Assembly: GCA_018336015.1 (NCBI GenBank)
Contig: JAGXQZ010000071.1
Span: 1-64,000, forward strand
From: Algoriphagus sp.
GTDB taxonomy: Bacteria > Bacteroidota > Bacteroidia > Cytophagales > Cyclobacteriaceae
Length of the DNA: 64,000 nt
Reading direction: 5' to 3'
Shown: in pieces, positions 7,288 to 15,325 of the stretch
How the letters are laid out: each line of letters opens with the position of its first letter
Numbering within the stretch: the stretch's first letter is position 1
Made by a program: the position numbers and the translations under genes
The notes under the pieces: model-generated
Database searches by the model: none
What the model saw: the letters and a program-made list of their open reading frames with translations, nothing else
Told to the model about the DNA's origin: nothing

Positions 7288-9147
7288 CTATTGGATTTCA
7301 AACACCGCCGACTCCCATGGCCCAAAATCCAAATCGATCTCTGCACCTGTGTCGGTCACTCGAAGTTTAGTCTTCTTTTTCCCAAACATGAGCTCCTTGA
7401 TTTCCCGCTCTCCAGCTTTCAAGTTCCATGCTTTGAGCAATTCCGGAGAAAGTTTGAGCGTTGTTTTCACCGATTGGAATTCGTCGAAGTTGGTCACGAC
7501 AATCAGCTTTTGGCTTTCATCCCATCGGGCAAAAGCGAAGGCTTTATTGGTATAGGCTGGGTTTTGCTTGCGGTTGAAGGAATGGAGTTCTAGGTATTCT
7601 CCCATTAATGCCGTGCTGTTGCGGGTGAAGTTGAGTACTTCAGCGTAGTAATTTCTCAGTGCTTTTTCATTTTCAGATAATTGTCCTCCATCAAACTTTC
7701 TTCCGTTCATCCATTTCTGATGCTGAGGTACCCCTATGTAGTCAAAAATGGAGGTTCGGCTAGGATCGCCAAAACCTGCATCTTCTGCTCCCGGCTCGCC
7801 CACTTCCTGCCCGAAATAGATCATAGTTGGTGACGTCGAAACTGTAGCAGAAACCACCATCGCAGGCATGGCTTTCCAGGGATTCCCAGCAAACTCTGGG
7901 CTGGCAATTCGCTGCTCGTCGTGGTTTTCCAGAAAGTGGAGCATGTGGTGCTCAATGTCTTTCAATCCTTCCAGGATCGGCACCAGATTATCCGTCAAAC
8001 CATGACCCTGCATGATATGCTTTAAGGTGTCATAGAGCTCCACCTTGTCGTAGAGGTAATCCATTTTTCCCTTGTGGATGTAGTCTCTGTAGAGACTTGG
8101 GTTGTACACTTCGGCCAAAAGAAATGCCTCCGGATTGGTCTTTTTGATATGGGAATTGAGGTAAGACCAAAACTCCACCGGCACCATCTCGGCCATGTCG
8201 AAACGAAATCCATCCACGCCTTTGCCCAGCCAAAACTGGGTGATGTCTTTAAATTTTTTCCAGGAATCCGGCACGTCTTTGCCCTGCCAAAAGTCATAAT
8301 GTGCTTTCCAATCTAATTTTTCAGCTCCGGAAGGCAACTCGTCAAAATCCTTTTTTCCATCGGGACTTACTCCGTAATTGATCTTGACCGTCTCGTACCA
8401 ATCGTAGAAGTCAGGCTGGGCCAATCGTGAACCATTACCTGTCCACTTGGCTGGATTCTCGTCAAATTTCCCGTCAGCCAAGGGGTGCTTTTCTCCACCG
8501 AGAGGTTGGTAGCCATTTTTGGATTCGGGAACCTGAAATGCTTTTCCGGGGATGTAGTAGAAATTATTGTTTTTGGTATATTCCACCATTTTGTCATCAT
8601 CTGCTCCAAAGTCGCGCACTCCAGCAGGATTGTTTTTCCCTTCATAAAAGCGAGACACGTGATTGGGTACGATGTCGATGATCACCTTCATCCCGTGCTT
8701 GTGCGTTCGGGCGATAAGCGCCTCAAACTCCTCCATCCGCTTAGTCACATCTACGGCCAGATCTGGATTGACTTGGTAGTAATCCCTTACTGCATAAGGG
8801 GAACCCGCACGGCCTTTGATCACATCGGGATCGTCTGAGCTCACCCCGATCTCCGGAAAATCCCCAATCACGCCATGGTGCGGCACACCGGTGTACCAAA
8901 TGTGTGACACCCCGAGTTTTTTGATTTCCTCCAACGCGGTATCCGTGAAGTCGTTGAACTTCCCGACCCCATTTTCTTCCTTGGTTCCCCATGGTTTGTT
9001 GGTGGTATTCGTATTGCCAAAAAGGCGGGTAAAAACCTGATAAACGACGATTTTTTGGGGCTTCATAGGTTCGGATTGTTGAGGTTCGGGTGCTTGGCAG
9101 GAAAGGGCCGCTGCAACCAAAACCGCGGGGATAGACAATTTCTTCAT
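7288..9147 (-). CDS. GH13 alpha-amylase family lipoprotein
   Basis: 619 residues. The N terminus MKKLSIPAVLVAAALSC ends in a lipobox, so the enzyme should be lipid-anchored, possibly surface-exposed. GH13 landmarks are present: MKVIIDIVPNHVSRF (region I), GVDGFRFDMAEM with nucleophile Asp317 (region II), AFLLAEVYNP with acid/base Glu346 (region III) and FLENHDEQR with Asp410 (region IV). It hydrolyses or rearranges alpha-glucans; the specific subfamily is uncertain. A C-terminal beta domain follows from about residue 500. The gene starts four bases after the M20 peptidase stop and is followed closely by the GH25 gene. No SusR-like regulator or SusC/SusD pair sits next to it. Confidence 0.92.
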   Translation of the reverse strand: MKKLSIPAVLVAAALSCQAPEPQQSEPMKPQKIVVYQVFTRLFGNTNTTNKPWGTKEENGVGKFNDFTDTALEEIKKLGVSHIWYTGVPHHGVIGDFPEIGVSSDDPDVIKGRAGSPYAVRDYYQVNPDLAVDVTKRMEEFEALIARTHKHGMKVIIDIVPNHVSRFYEGKNNPAGVRDFGADDDKMVEYTKNNNFYYIPGKAFQVPESKNGYQPLGGEKHPLADGKFDENPAKWTGNGSRLAQPDFYDWYETVKINYGVSPDGKKDFDELPSGAEKLDWKAHYDFWQGKDVPDSWKKFKDITQFWLGKGVDGFRFDMAEMVPVEFWSYLNSHIKKTNPEAFLLAEVYNPSLYRDYIHKGKMDYLYDKVELYDTLKHIMQGHGLTDNLVPILEGLKDIEHHMLHFLENHDEQRIASPEFAGNPWKAMPAMVVSATVSTSPTMIYFGQEVGEPGAEDAGFGDPSRTSIFDYIGVPQHQKWMNGRKFDGGQLSENEKALRNYYAEVLNFTRNSTALMGEYLELHSFNRKQNPAYTNKAFAFARWDESQKLIVVTNFDEFQSVKTTLKLSPELLKAWNLKAGEREIKELMFGKKKTKLRVTDTGAEIDLDFGPWESAVFEIQ

Positions 9148-9151
9148 CAGG

Positions 9152-10441
9152 TTATCGGGTCAATCGGTACAGAAAGATCGTATTTCTTTTGATCAAATCG
9201 GGAAATTGCTTCATGTTGATGGTCTCTCCGGGAGCATGTGCGCCAGTTCCCGAAGCTCCTAAGCCATCCAGACAATCCATAAATTCAGCCACGAAGGAAA
9301 TGTCACCTGCGCCTCGGCTTCCTGGATCTCCGGGCTTCACAGGACCGTAGCCCATGTCCTGACTTACCTTGCTGAGGAATTCTGCCAAGGCATAATTTCC
9401 TTCCGTGGGTTCCATGGATGGGATGTAGTCGTTAAAAGTGATTTCAGCCTCGGTTTGGTGGAGGTTTTTTGCTACGATCTCCCGCATTTTTGCGCGAGCT
9501 GCTTCTTTTTGTGCTTCTCCTAGAAAGCGAAGGTCACCTGTTACGATTGCTTCTCGGGCGACGATATTGGTCTTGCCAAGAGAGGTTCCTGCTCCGCTGA
9601 TGGGATCTAGTTTTACATCCGAACCTCCAATAAATTGACCCGGATTGAAGGTGAGGTATTTTTCACCTGCCAAGGCTTCTCGGAATTCGTTCAGGATGCG
9701 CGATGCTTCATAAATCGCTCCATAGCCTGCATTTTGGCCAAAGACACCGCTGGAATGGCCTTGTTTTCCGCTGGTTTTCAGAGTCCAGCCTCCAGCTCCT
9801 CTTCGGGCAACGGTGGCGGTGGAGAATCCCTGAGCGGTTTCATAGCCCAAAGCAATGTCGTGCTGCTTGGCTTGTTCGATAAAGTCCTTTCTGGAAAGTG
9901 CTGCATTTCCTGTGCTTTCCTCGTCGCCATTGAAATACACAGTGATCGTGCGGTCATCAAGCAGTCCCAACTGGTGCAGGGCTTTCAAGCTGGCCAACAC
10001 CAACACATCTCCGCCTTTCATGTCATTGGCACCTTGGCCTGTGGCGGTGGAGTCATTGAGATAAGTAAAGGGAGTGAACGGCATGTCTTTTTCAAAAACC
10101 GTATCCAAATGCCCGATCAGGAAAAGTTTTTTGCCTTTGGTTCCTTTGCGGGTAGCTACAAAATGCCCGGCACGATTCACTTCGGCTGGGAGTTCGATCC
10201 ATTCCGTCTGGAAGCCGATTTTCTGGAATTCCCGTTCGAAAACCCGTCCAACTTCCCGTACACCTTCTTTATTTAAAGAACCTGAGTTGATATTGATGAC
10301 TTCTTCAAGGATAGCTAGGGTTTCCTTGTAGTTTTTATCGATCAGTTCGATCAGTTTTTGTTCTTCTTTAGTGAGTTTTTGCTGGGCAAAGGAGATAAGC
10401 GGGGAAACCGCCAGAATCAAGATCAGGGTGATTTTTTTCAT
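9152..10441 (-). CDS. Secreted M20-family metallopeptidase (glutamate carboxypeptidase-like)
   Basis: 429 residues with a signal peptide (MKKITLILILAVSPLISFA). M20 landmarks in order: LFLIGHLDTVFEKD (metal His and Asp), GQGANDMKGGDVL (bridging Asp), VYFNGDEESTGNAALSR (catalytic Glu pair), and GDPGSRGAGDISFVAEFMDCLDGLG near the end. A dimerisation domain sits between. Two zinc ions normally hydrolyse a C-terminal peptide or N-acyl bond in the periplasm. It is first gene of an apparent operon with GH13 and GH25. Upstream lies the hairpin-rich RAYT island, so the promoter must sit in the roughly 75 bases before the first hairpin. Confidence 0.9.
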   Translation of the reverse strand: MKKITLILILAVSPLISFAQQKLTKEEQKLIELIDKNYKETLAILEEVININSGSLNKEGVREVGRVFEREFQKIGFQTEWIELPAEVNRAGHFVATRKGTKGKKLFLIGHLDTVFEKDMPFTPFTYLNDSTATGQGANDMKGGDVLVLASLKALHQLGLLDDRTITVYFNGDEESTGNAALSRKDFIEQAKQHDIALGYETAQGFSTATVARRGAGGWTLKTSGKQGHSSGVFGQNAGYGAIYEASRILNEFREALAGEKYLTFNPGQFIGGSDVKLDPISGAGTSLGKTNIVAREAIVTGDLRFLGEAQKEAARAKMREIVAKNLHQTEAEITFNDYIPSMEPTEGNYALAEFLSKVSQDMGYGPVKPGDPGSRGAGDISFVAEFMDCLDGLGASGTGAHAPGETINMKQFPDLIKRNTIFLYRLTR

Positions 10442-10517
10442 GATTGAAAAATAGGTGAAAAACCGGGTGAGGGCAAGGTTGGGATTTTAATCAGGGGTGA
10501 TTGGGGTGAATTTTGTT

Positions 10518-10713
10518 ACAGATCGCCCCGTTGGGGCTCTATTTTGCTAATTTGTCGTAATACCCCAAATTGAATTTGGGGCTGTCACAGTACGCACCTT
10601 TTGTGCTGCAACTGATAAATGCCAAAGGCATTTTTTGTAATAGCCCAGAATTTCAATTCTGGGATAAATGAATGACCCGTTACATTATTTAGAGCCCCAA
10701 CGGGGCGATCTGT
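10518..10713. repeat. Left REP cluster, six hairpins
   Basis: Bounded by inverted octamers ACAGATCG (10518-10525) and CGATCTGT (10706-10713). The outer 23 bases at 10518-10540 and 10691-10713 are perfect inverted copies. Hairpins in order: GCCCC-gtt-GGGGC (10525-10537), CCCCAAATT-g-AATTTGGGG (10563-10581), GCAC-ctttt-GTGC (10594-10606), AAATGCC-aaa-GGCATTT (10617-10633), CCCAGAATT-tc-AATTCTGGG (10644-10663), GCCCC-aac-GGGGC (10694-10706). This cluster fills most of the 286 bases between the M20 and transposase genes; nothing else was seen there. Confidence 0.85.
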
Positions 10714-10727
10714 ATTTTATCCACCAA

Positions 10728-11174
10728 TCAATCCCACACATATTTCTCATCAAATTCAATACGATATTCCTCCAAAAATCTCCGATACTCGGTTTGGAAA
10801 TCTATTTTTTGATGATGCTTTTGCTGGTTTTGGATATATTTTTTGACTGTCTCCAATTTGGATTGGCTAACTGAAAATGCACCATAACCCTTTTGCCATT
10901 CGAAGTCGCGATGGATTATTTCTTTGTACTTGATGGAACTGGAGATTTTGACATTTTTCACCAAATCGGCAATAGAAATTGTTCTTGGGAGCGTACAAAG
11001 CCAGTGAATATGATCTGGCATCATGAAAATCTCTTCTGTAAATGAGCCCAAACCCGCACCGACTTTGACAAAATAGGCTTGCGCATTTGGTCTAATTTCT
11101 TCTGAAATCATCGGGATTCGATTCTTGGTAGAAAAAACGACATGAAGGTAAACCTTCGCTAGTGACTGTGGCAT
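10728..11174 (-). CDS. REP-associated tyrosine transposase (RAYT, IS200-like Y1 family)
   Basis: 148 residues, the usual length of the Y1/HUH transposase domain. The HUH metal motif is MPDHIHWL (His55, His57). The C-terminal helix TVKKYIQNQQKHH carries the predicted nucleophile Tyr113 in the characteristic YIxNQxxHH context. The start MPQSLAKVYLHVVFSTKNR matches the family's first strand (hhhHhVFxTKxR). RAYTs are known to nick single-stranded REP hairpins. Here the gene lies 14 bases from one hairpin cluster and 33 from the other. Unlike IS200 elements it lacks typical subterminal ends and sits inside repeat clusters, favouring the RAYT subgroup. The reading frame is intact, so it may be functional. 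Confidence 0.88.
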   Translation of the reverse strand: MPQSLAKVYLHVVFSTKNRIPMISEEIRPNAQAYFVKVGAGLGSFTEEIFMMPDHIHWLCTLPRTISIADLVKNVKISSSIKYKEIIHRDFEWQKGYGAFSVSQSKLETVKKYIQNQQKHHQKIDFQTEYRRFLEEYRIEFDEKYVWD

Positions 11175-11206
11175 GTTTTGAAAAATCTAGGATTGAAAAA
11201 TCGATT

Positions 11207-11415
11207 ACAGATCGTGCCGATGGCACTCATGAAAATACAAATTTGATTTTAAAACCCAGAATTGAATTCTGGGCTATCACCGGACTTGCCGTTGGCACTT
11301 TTCCAAAACTGACCAGTTGAAAAGCACCAAAGGTGCGTTCTGTCCCAGCCCCAAATTCAATTTGGGGTAAAGAATCCAGCAAAAGGTAATCGAGAGCCCC
11401 ATCGGGGCGATCTGT
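11207..11415. repeat. Right REP cluster, six hairpins in mirrored order
   Basis: Bounded by ACAGATCG (11207-11214) and CGATCTGT (11408-11415), as the left cluster. Hairpins: GTGCC-gat-GGCAC (11214-11226), CCCAGAATT-g-AATTCTGGG (11255-11273), TGCC-gtt-GGCA (11287-11297), GCACC-aaa-GGTGC (11324-11336), CCCCAAATT-c-AATTTGGGG (11349-11367), GCCCC-atc-GGGGC (11396-11408). The order is the reverse of the left cluster. The 299 bases between the transposase and GMC genes hold this cluster and, after 11415, an AT-rich stretch that must contain the GMC promoter. Confidence 0.85.
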
Positions 11416-11473
11416 GTTTTTAAATTTCCTGTATTTTTTCCCTATAATTATCCTCTCAATAAACCTATTGTAA

Positions 11474-13180
11474 ATGGCAAATTTTAACATCGATGCCGAT
11501 AAAAACCTGACCTATGACGCCATCGTCATCGGGTCGGGAATCAGTGGCGGCTGGGCGGCAAAGGAACTTTGCGAAGCCGGTCTAAAAACCCTCGTCCTCG
11601 AGCGGGGCAGAATTGTGGAACATGTGGTGGACTACCCCACCATGACGCTCGATCCTTGGGAACACGACCTTCGAGGCGGTCTCACACCTGAGCAAAAGGC
11701 CAAGCACCCCAAAGGCGGTCGTTCCGGCTTTATTGGAGCCATGAACGAACATTTTCATGCCAACGACTTAGAAAATCCATATACTGAAGTCAAGCCATTT
11801 ATGTGGGTACGTGCCCATCAGATGGGTGGACGCTCACTGCTTTGGGGTAAGCAAACTTATCGATGGTCGGACTTGGACTTTGAAGCCAATGCCAAAGACG
11901 GGCATGGAGTGGATTGGCCGATCCGATACAAAGACCTCGCGCCTTGGTACACCCATGTGGAGAAATTCGCAGGCATTAGTGGGGAAGCATTAGGTCTTCC
12001 CCAGCTTCCTGATTCTCACTTCTTACCTCCGATGGAATTAAACTGTGTGGAAAAACACGTCAAGGAGCGGATCGAGAAAGATTTCAAAGGAAGAAATATG
12101 ATCATCGGTCGGGTGGCACACTTGACCGAACCTCTGAAAGGAAGAGGCAAATGCCAATACCGCAATCGCTGTGACAGAGGATGTCCTTATGGAGCCTATT
12201 TTTCCAGTAATGCCGTGACTTTACCAGCTGCTAATGCTACAGGAAATTTGACAATCAGACCTTTTTCCATTGTTCAATCTGTGGTTTATGACGAGCAAAA
12301 AGGGAAAGCCTCCGGTGTGCGGATAATAGATGCTGAGACCAGCGAGGAAATTGTCTACAAAGCCAAAATTGTCTTCGTAAACGCCTCAACTTTGAGCACA
12401 ACTCAGATATTGCTGAATTCAACTTCCAATCGGTTCCCAAATGGATTGGGAAATGACTCCGGTGAACTCGGACACAACCTGATGGACCATACTTATAGGG
12501 TAGGTGCTATGGGAACGGTGGAAGGATTCGAAGATCAATATTACAAAGGCAGACGTCCAAACGGGATTTATATCCCGCGCTATGTCAATCTCAAAGACGG
12601 CCCGCAATCAGATAAATTTGTCCGAGGGTTCGGCTTCCAAGGCGGAGGTGGAAGATCAGGATGGGGAGCTGGAAGTAATCAGGAAGCATTTGGAGGTGAC
12701 TTCAAAGACCGTCTGATGAAGCCTGGACCTTGGGAATTTTTCATTACCGGTTTTTCGGAATGCCTTCCTTATCATGAAAACCAAGTATATCTGAATAAAG
12801 ACGTCTTGGACAAGTGGGGTCAGCCCACGCTGTCTATCGATGCAGAATGGAAAGCCAATGAATTGGCTCTCAATGACCAGGCACGACAGGATGCCAAGGA
12901 AATGCTGGAAAGAGCAGGGTTGAAGGACATCATGGAGTTTGACAACAAGCATGAAATGGGCTTTGGAATTCACGAGATGGGTACAGCCCGAATGGGTCGA
13001 GATCCTAAAACCTCCGTCCTCAACGGGACCAATCAGGTACATGGATGTGCCAATGTCTTTGTTACTGACGGCGCTTGCATGACCTCTTCTTCCTGTGTCA
13101 ACCCTTCCCTGACCTACATGGCGCTCACGGCAAGAGCTGCCAATCATGCGGTCTCCGAACTTAAAAAACAGAATCTTTAA
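11474..13180 (+). CDS. GMC-family FAD-dependent dehydrogenase, large subunit (gluconate/glucose dehydrogenase-like)
   Basis: 568 residues. The N-terminal Rossmann motif is AIVIGSGISGGWAAKEL with VLERGR following. GMC hallmarks include MGGRSLLWGKQTYRWS, and a C-terminal block HEMGTARMG plus NVFVTDGACMTSSSCVNPSLT with the active-site region. A Cys-rich stretch CQYRNRCDRGCPYG near residue 230 resembles the region binding an iron-sulfur cluster in membrane-bound sugar dehydrogenases of this type. The next gene, three bases downstream, encodes the matching small subunit with a Tat signal, so the pair should be exported together. It probably oxidises sugars, sugar acids or glycosides in the periplasm and passes electrons to the respiratory chain. 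The substrate is unknown. Confidence 0.87.
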   Translation: MANFNIDADKNLTYDAIVIGSGISGGWAAKELCEAGLKTLVLERGRIVEHVVDYPTMTLDPWEHDLRGGLTPEQKAKHPKGGRSGFIGAMNEHFHANDLENPYTEVKPFMWVRAHQMGGRSLLWGKQTYRWSDLDFEANAKDGHGVDWPIRYKDLAPWYTHVEKFAGISGEALGLPQLPDSHFLPPMELNCVEKHVKERIEKDFKGRNMIIGRVAHLTEPLKGRGKCQYRNRCDRGCPYGAYFSSNAVTLPAANATGNLTIRPFSIVQSVVYDEQKGKASGVRIIDAETSEEIVYKAKIVFVNASTLSTTQILLNSTSNRFPNGLGNDSGELGHNLMDHTYRVGAMGTVEGFEDQYYKGRRPNGIYIPRYVNLKDGPQSDKFVRGFGFQGGGGRSGWGAGSNQEAFGGDFKDRLMKPGPWEFFITGFSECLPYHENQVYLNKDVLDKWGQPTLSIDAEWKANELALNDQARQDAKEMLERAGLKDIMEFDNKHEMGFGIHEMGTARMGRDPKTSVLNGTNQVHGCANVFVTDGACMTSSSCVNPSLTYMALTARAANHAVSELKKQNL

Positions 13181-13183
13181 GCC

Positions 13184-13777
13184 ATGAACAGACGCGACGC
13201 ACTCAAAAAATCGGCTTTAGCGCTTGGAGCAGCGGCTGGAGCCCCAACTTTGCTCAGCTTGCTTCAGGCTTGTGCAAAAACAGATCGATTGACTTGGACG
13301 CCTGTATTTCTTTCTGAAGACCAAGCGAGTTTTATTTCATCCTTTGTGGATTTTCTGCTTCCCAAAACTGAAACTCCCGGCGGCTTGGATGTCAAAACAG
13401 ATGTTTTCATTGATCTGATGTATGCCAAAACTTACGACGAGGCAGGGCAAAATCAGGTGGTAGCCGATATCGAGAAATTCAACGCAGACTGCAAAGCCAA
13501 ATTCGGAAATGTCTTTGCCGAGCTGAGCCCTGAAGACAAAGCCGCCTGCTTCAAGGAGCACGAAGCGAATTCACCTAAATTCCCGAAAACCGTATGGGGA
13601 GGGGCAGTGGGTCCACGCGAACCAGTAGGTTTTTACCGCAGCCTCAAATCCACCGCCCTTTGGGCGTATTTCAGTTCGGAGGAAATTGGGAAAAATTTAT
13701 TGAGCTACGATCCGATTCCGGGAGAATACCGAGGATGTATGCCGCTTTCAGAGGTGGGAAATACCTGGAGTTTATAA
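13184..13777 (+). CDS. Gluconate 2-dehydrogenase subunit 3 family protein
   Basis: 197 residues starting with MNRRDALKKSALALGAAAGA, a twin-arginine signal (NRRDALKK). The mature part shows ADRL/TW-type features of the family: FLSEDQASFISSFVDFLLPKTETPGG near residue 45 matches the conserved helix and 'LP-x-T-x-T-P-G' motif. The small subunit of FAD-GMC dehydrogenases carries the export signal for the large subunit, which itself has none; the gene order here (large then small, three-base gap) fits that arrangement. C-terminal GEYRGCMPLSEVGNTWSL is also typical. It has no independent enzymatic role that can be seen. Confidence 0.88.
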   Translation: MNRRDALKKSALALGAAAGAPTLLSLLQACAKTDRLTWTPVFLSEDQASFISSFVDFLLPKTETPGGLDVKTDVFIDLMYAKTYDEAGQNQVVADIEKFNADCKAKFGNVFAELSPEDKAACFKEHEANSPKFPKTVWGGAVGPREPVGFYRSLKSTALWAYFSSEEIGKNLLSYDPIPGEYRGCMPLSEVGNTWSL

Positions 13778-13879
13778 GGGTTTCTTTTGCTGAGCTGGAA
13801 TACTTGGCTGGATAATTGGAAGTGAAGGAAGTCACTTCAAGTGATCTTTTATCTTTTAGAATTTTATAACCAGTAGACC

Positions 13880-14308
13880 ATGAAAACAAAAGCAGCAGCC
13901 ATCCTTGGTTTGGCATTTATTGGAATGACAGCCCTTTCCTGTGGGGAAAACAAGGGGACTAGCTCCGATGAAAGCCTTGTGGAAATTAACGTAGACTTCG
14001 AGAAGGAGCGGGACAAACTGAAATCTGAACTGGAGAAATTGGAGTCGGAAGTCGATCAGAAAATCAAGGAATTGGAAAAGCAGAAATCCGAAGCAAGCGA
14101 AGAGGCTCAGGATGAACTTAGAAAGATGGAGAAGCAGCTCAAGAAGGAGAAATCTAACTTGGAAAACGCGATCGAGGATGTCGAAAAGGCCTCAGAAAAC
14201 ACCTGGGACGATATCAAATCCGGAGTAAACAAAACCACCAAGGATATTGAAAACGAGTGGCAAAAGCTCAAAAATAACCTCGAGAAAAACTTCGAAAAGA
14301 AGAACTGA
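13880..14308 (+). CDS. Coiled-coil lipoprotein of unknown function
   Basis: 142 residues. The lipobox ALSC ends a signal peptide (MKTKAAAILGLAFIGMTALS), so the protein is lipid-anchored. Residues 30-120 are almost entirely charged heptads rich in Glu and Lys (for example LKSELEKLESEVDQKIKEL), predicting a long parallel or antiparallel coiled coil. The tail includes ENTWDDIKSGVNKTTKDIE, resembling amphipathic helices of stress-type periplasmic proteins. No catalytic motif is present. It is followed by a strong terminator and preceded by about 100 non-coding bases, so it is probably a single-gene unit. A structural role in the envelope is inference only. Confidence 0.8.
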   Translation: MKTKAAAILGLAFIGMTALSCGENKGTSSDESLVEINVDFEKERDKLKSELEKLESEVDQKIKELEKQKSEASEEAQDELRKMEKQLKKEKSNLENAIEDVEKASENTWDDIKSGVNKTTKDIENEWQKLKNNLEKNFEKKN

Positions 14309-14325
14309 GAAACTTATAAATCATC

Positions 14326-14355
14326 AAAAGGCCAGTCAATTTGACTGGCCTTTTT
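14326..14355. terminator. Bidirectional intrinsic terminator
   Basis: AAAAGGCCAGTCAA / TTTGACTGGCCTTTTT forms a near-perfect 13-14 base stem with T-runs on both strands. It serves the lipoprotein gene (plus) and the convergent Nif3-like gene (minus). Confidence 0.85.
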
Positions 14356-14363
14356 CATTTGGA

Positions 14364-15245
14364 TCAAAATACCTGTAATGAATTCCCTGAAGGAATATGA
14401 TGCACAGGCAATCCGGGCATGTGTTGATTCAGCCAGTTTTTGACAAATTCGGACCCCCCTTCTTCGCTGGCAGAGTGGCCGATTTCAACCATAGACAGCT
14501 TCATTCCCAGTTCATTTGCTGCACGAACATATTCTGGCGTTTCCCATTCGTTGGACTCTCCGCATACCAAAACATCCGGGCGATGTTCCATAATCTGGGT
14601 GATCTGCATGCGTCCTCCCACAGCCCCTGGAAGGAGCAGGACTTTGGAGCAGGATTGATCCAAGGCTCCGACATAGCGCATCGCAGGTACTCCCAATCGG
14701 GATTTAATGTGATTGATCAGTCCGCGAAGGTCTGTTTTGGGTATAGTCAAAATTCGGCTTCCCGGCGTGTAGTACTCGTTCCAGCCTAAATCTCCCACCA
14801 CGCCCACTCGAACCCCATCGTCTTTCATCCGATGGACATAGTCATGATTCCGCCACAGGGTAATTCCATGCTTTTCCATGAGATCGTACTTGGCTCGGAA
14901 TACAGGGTCATTTTGCAGGTAGTCCGTGTCATCCTGTCCAGAGAAAAAAGTAGGTTCGTGTGGAATGATCAGGTTTGCTTTTAGCTCGATGGCTTTGTGG
15001 ATGATTTCCATTGTGGTAAACATCGTGGTCACCACTCCCGTCACCACAGTTTCTCTGGAACCCACTTTGATCGTATCCACCGTTTGGGCAAAAGGAGCAT
15101 TGGGAACCTGAGCGATGAAGGCGTCCATGATTTCTCCGACGGTCCATGTTTTTTTCTGAGCAAAAGAAAAAGCATCAAGGGGATTAGCAATAAGACCTGC
15201 TCCGATCAGCGCTCCTGTGTTTTGGATAAAGTTTCTTCGGTTCAT
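14364..15245 (-). CDS. Exported Nif3-like dinuclear metal-centre protein
   Basis: 293 residues with a Tat-type signal (MNRRNFIQNTGALIGAGLIA). The mature part follows the Nif3/DUF34 pattern: KANLIIPHEPTFFSGQDDTDYL supplies the conserved His-Glu and downstream metal ligands (LIIPHEP corresponds to the family's hihHHPl motif), and the C-terminal EIGHSASEEGG supplies the His and Glu of the second half of the site. A DVLVCGESNEWE strand lies between. Nif3 family proteins bind two metal ions; function is unclear, with GTP cyclohydrolase-like hydrolase activity proposed for some. A periplasmic, Tat-exported version is a recurring form in Bacteroidota. It ends at a bidirectional terminator shared with the convergent lipoprotein gene. 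Confidence 0.78.
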   Translation of the reverse strand: MNRRNFIQNTGALIGAGLIANPLDAFSFAQKKTWTVGEIMDAFIAQVPNAPFAQTVDTIKVGSRETVVTGVVTTMFTTMEIIHKAIELKANLIIPHEPTFFSGQDDTDYLQNDPVFRAKYDLMEKHGITLWRNHDYVHRMKDDGVRVGVVGDLGWNEYYTPGSRILTIPKTDLRGLINHIKSRLGVPAMRYVGALDQSCSKVLLLPGAVGGRMQITQIMEHRPDVLVCGESNEWETPEYVRAANELGMKLSMVEIGHSASEEGGSEFVKNWLNQHMPGLPVHHIPSGNSLQVF

Positions 15246-15279
15246 GGGTTTGATTTTGAGTCTGGACTAAAAGTAAAAA

Positions 15280-15304
15280 AAGCCGTGAGTTATCCCCACG
15301 GCTT
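15280..15304 (-). terminator. Intrinsic terminator after the lipoprotein gene at 15326
   Basis: Eight-base stem AAGCCGTG / CACGGCTT with a nine-base loop. On the minus strand a run of seven T follows. Confidence 0.75.
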
Positions 15305-15325
15305 GAATTTATTTTACGCTGATGG

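Larger units (their letters stand above)
10518..11415. mobile_element. RAYT/REP island: tyrosine transposase bracketed by mirrored hairpin clusters
   Basis: 898-base unit. The outer 23 bases at 10518-10540 and 11393-11415 are inverted copies with one mismatch. Inside are two clusters of six palindromes each, on either side of a REP-associated tyrosine transposase gene. The two clusters carry the same hairpin classes in mirrored order. This is the classic layout of a RAYT gene with the REP/BIME sequences its protein is thought to process. No target-site duplication can be recognised. REP sequences of this kind are normally scattered genome-wide, but no clear solo copy was seen elsewhere in this window. 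Confidence 0.8.

Noticed and set aside
9635..10276. 213-codon open frame opposite the M20 peptidase gene
   Set aside because: It lies wholly inside a clear conserved gene on the other strand and shows no domain or signal; a shadow of its codon usage.
10518..11415. CRISPR array
   Set aside because: The repeats are palindromes of different classes with irregular spacing, and a transposase gene lies between them; there is no constant repeat-spacer period and no cas gene.
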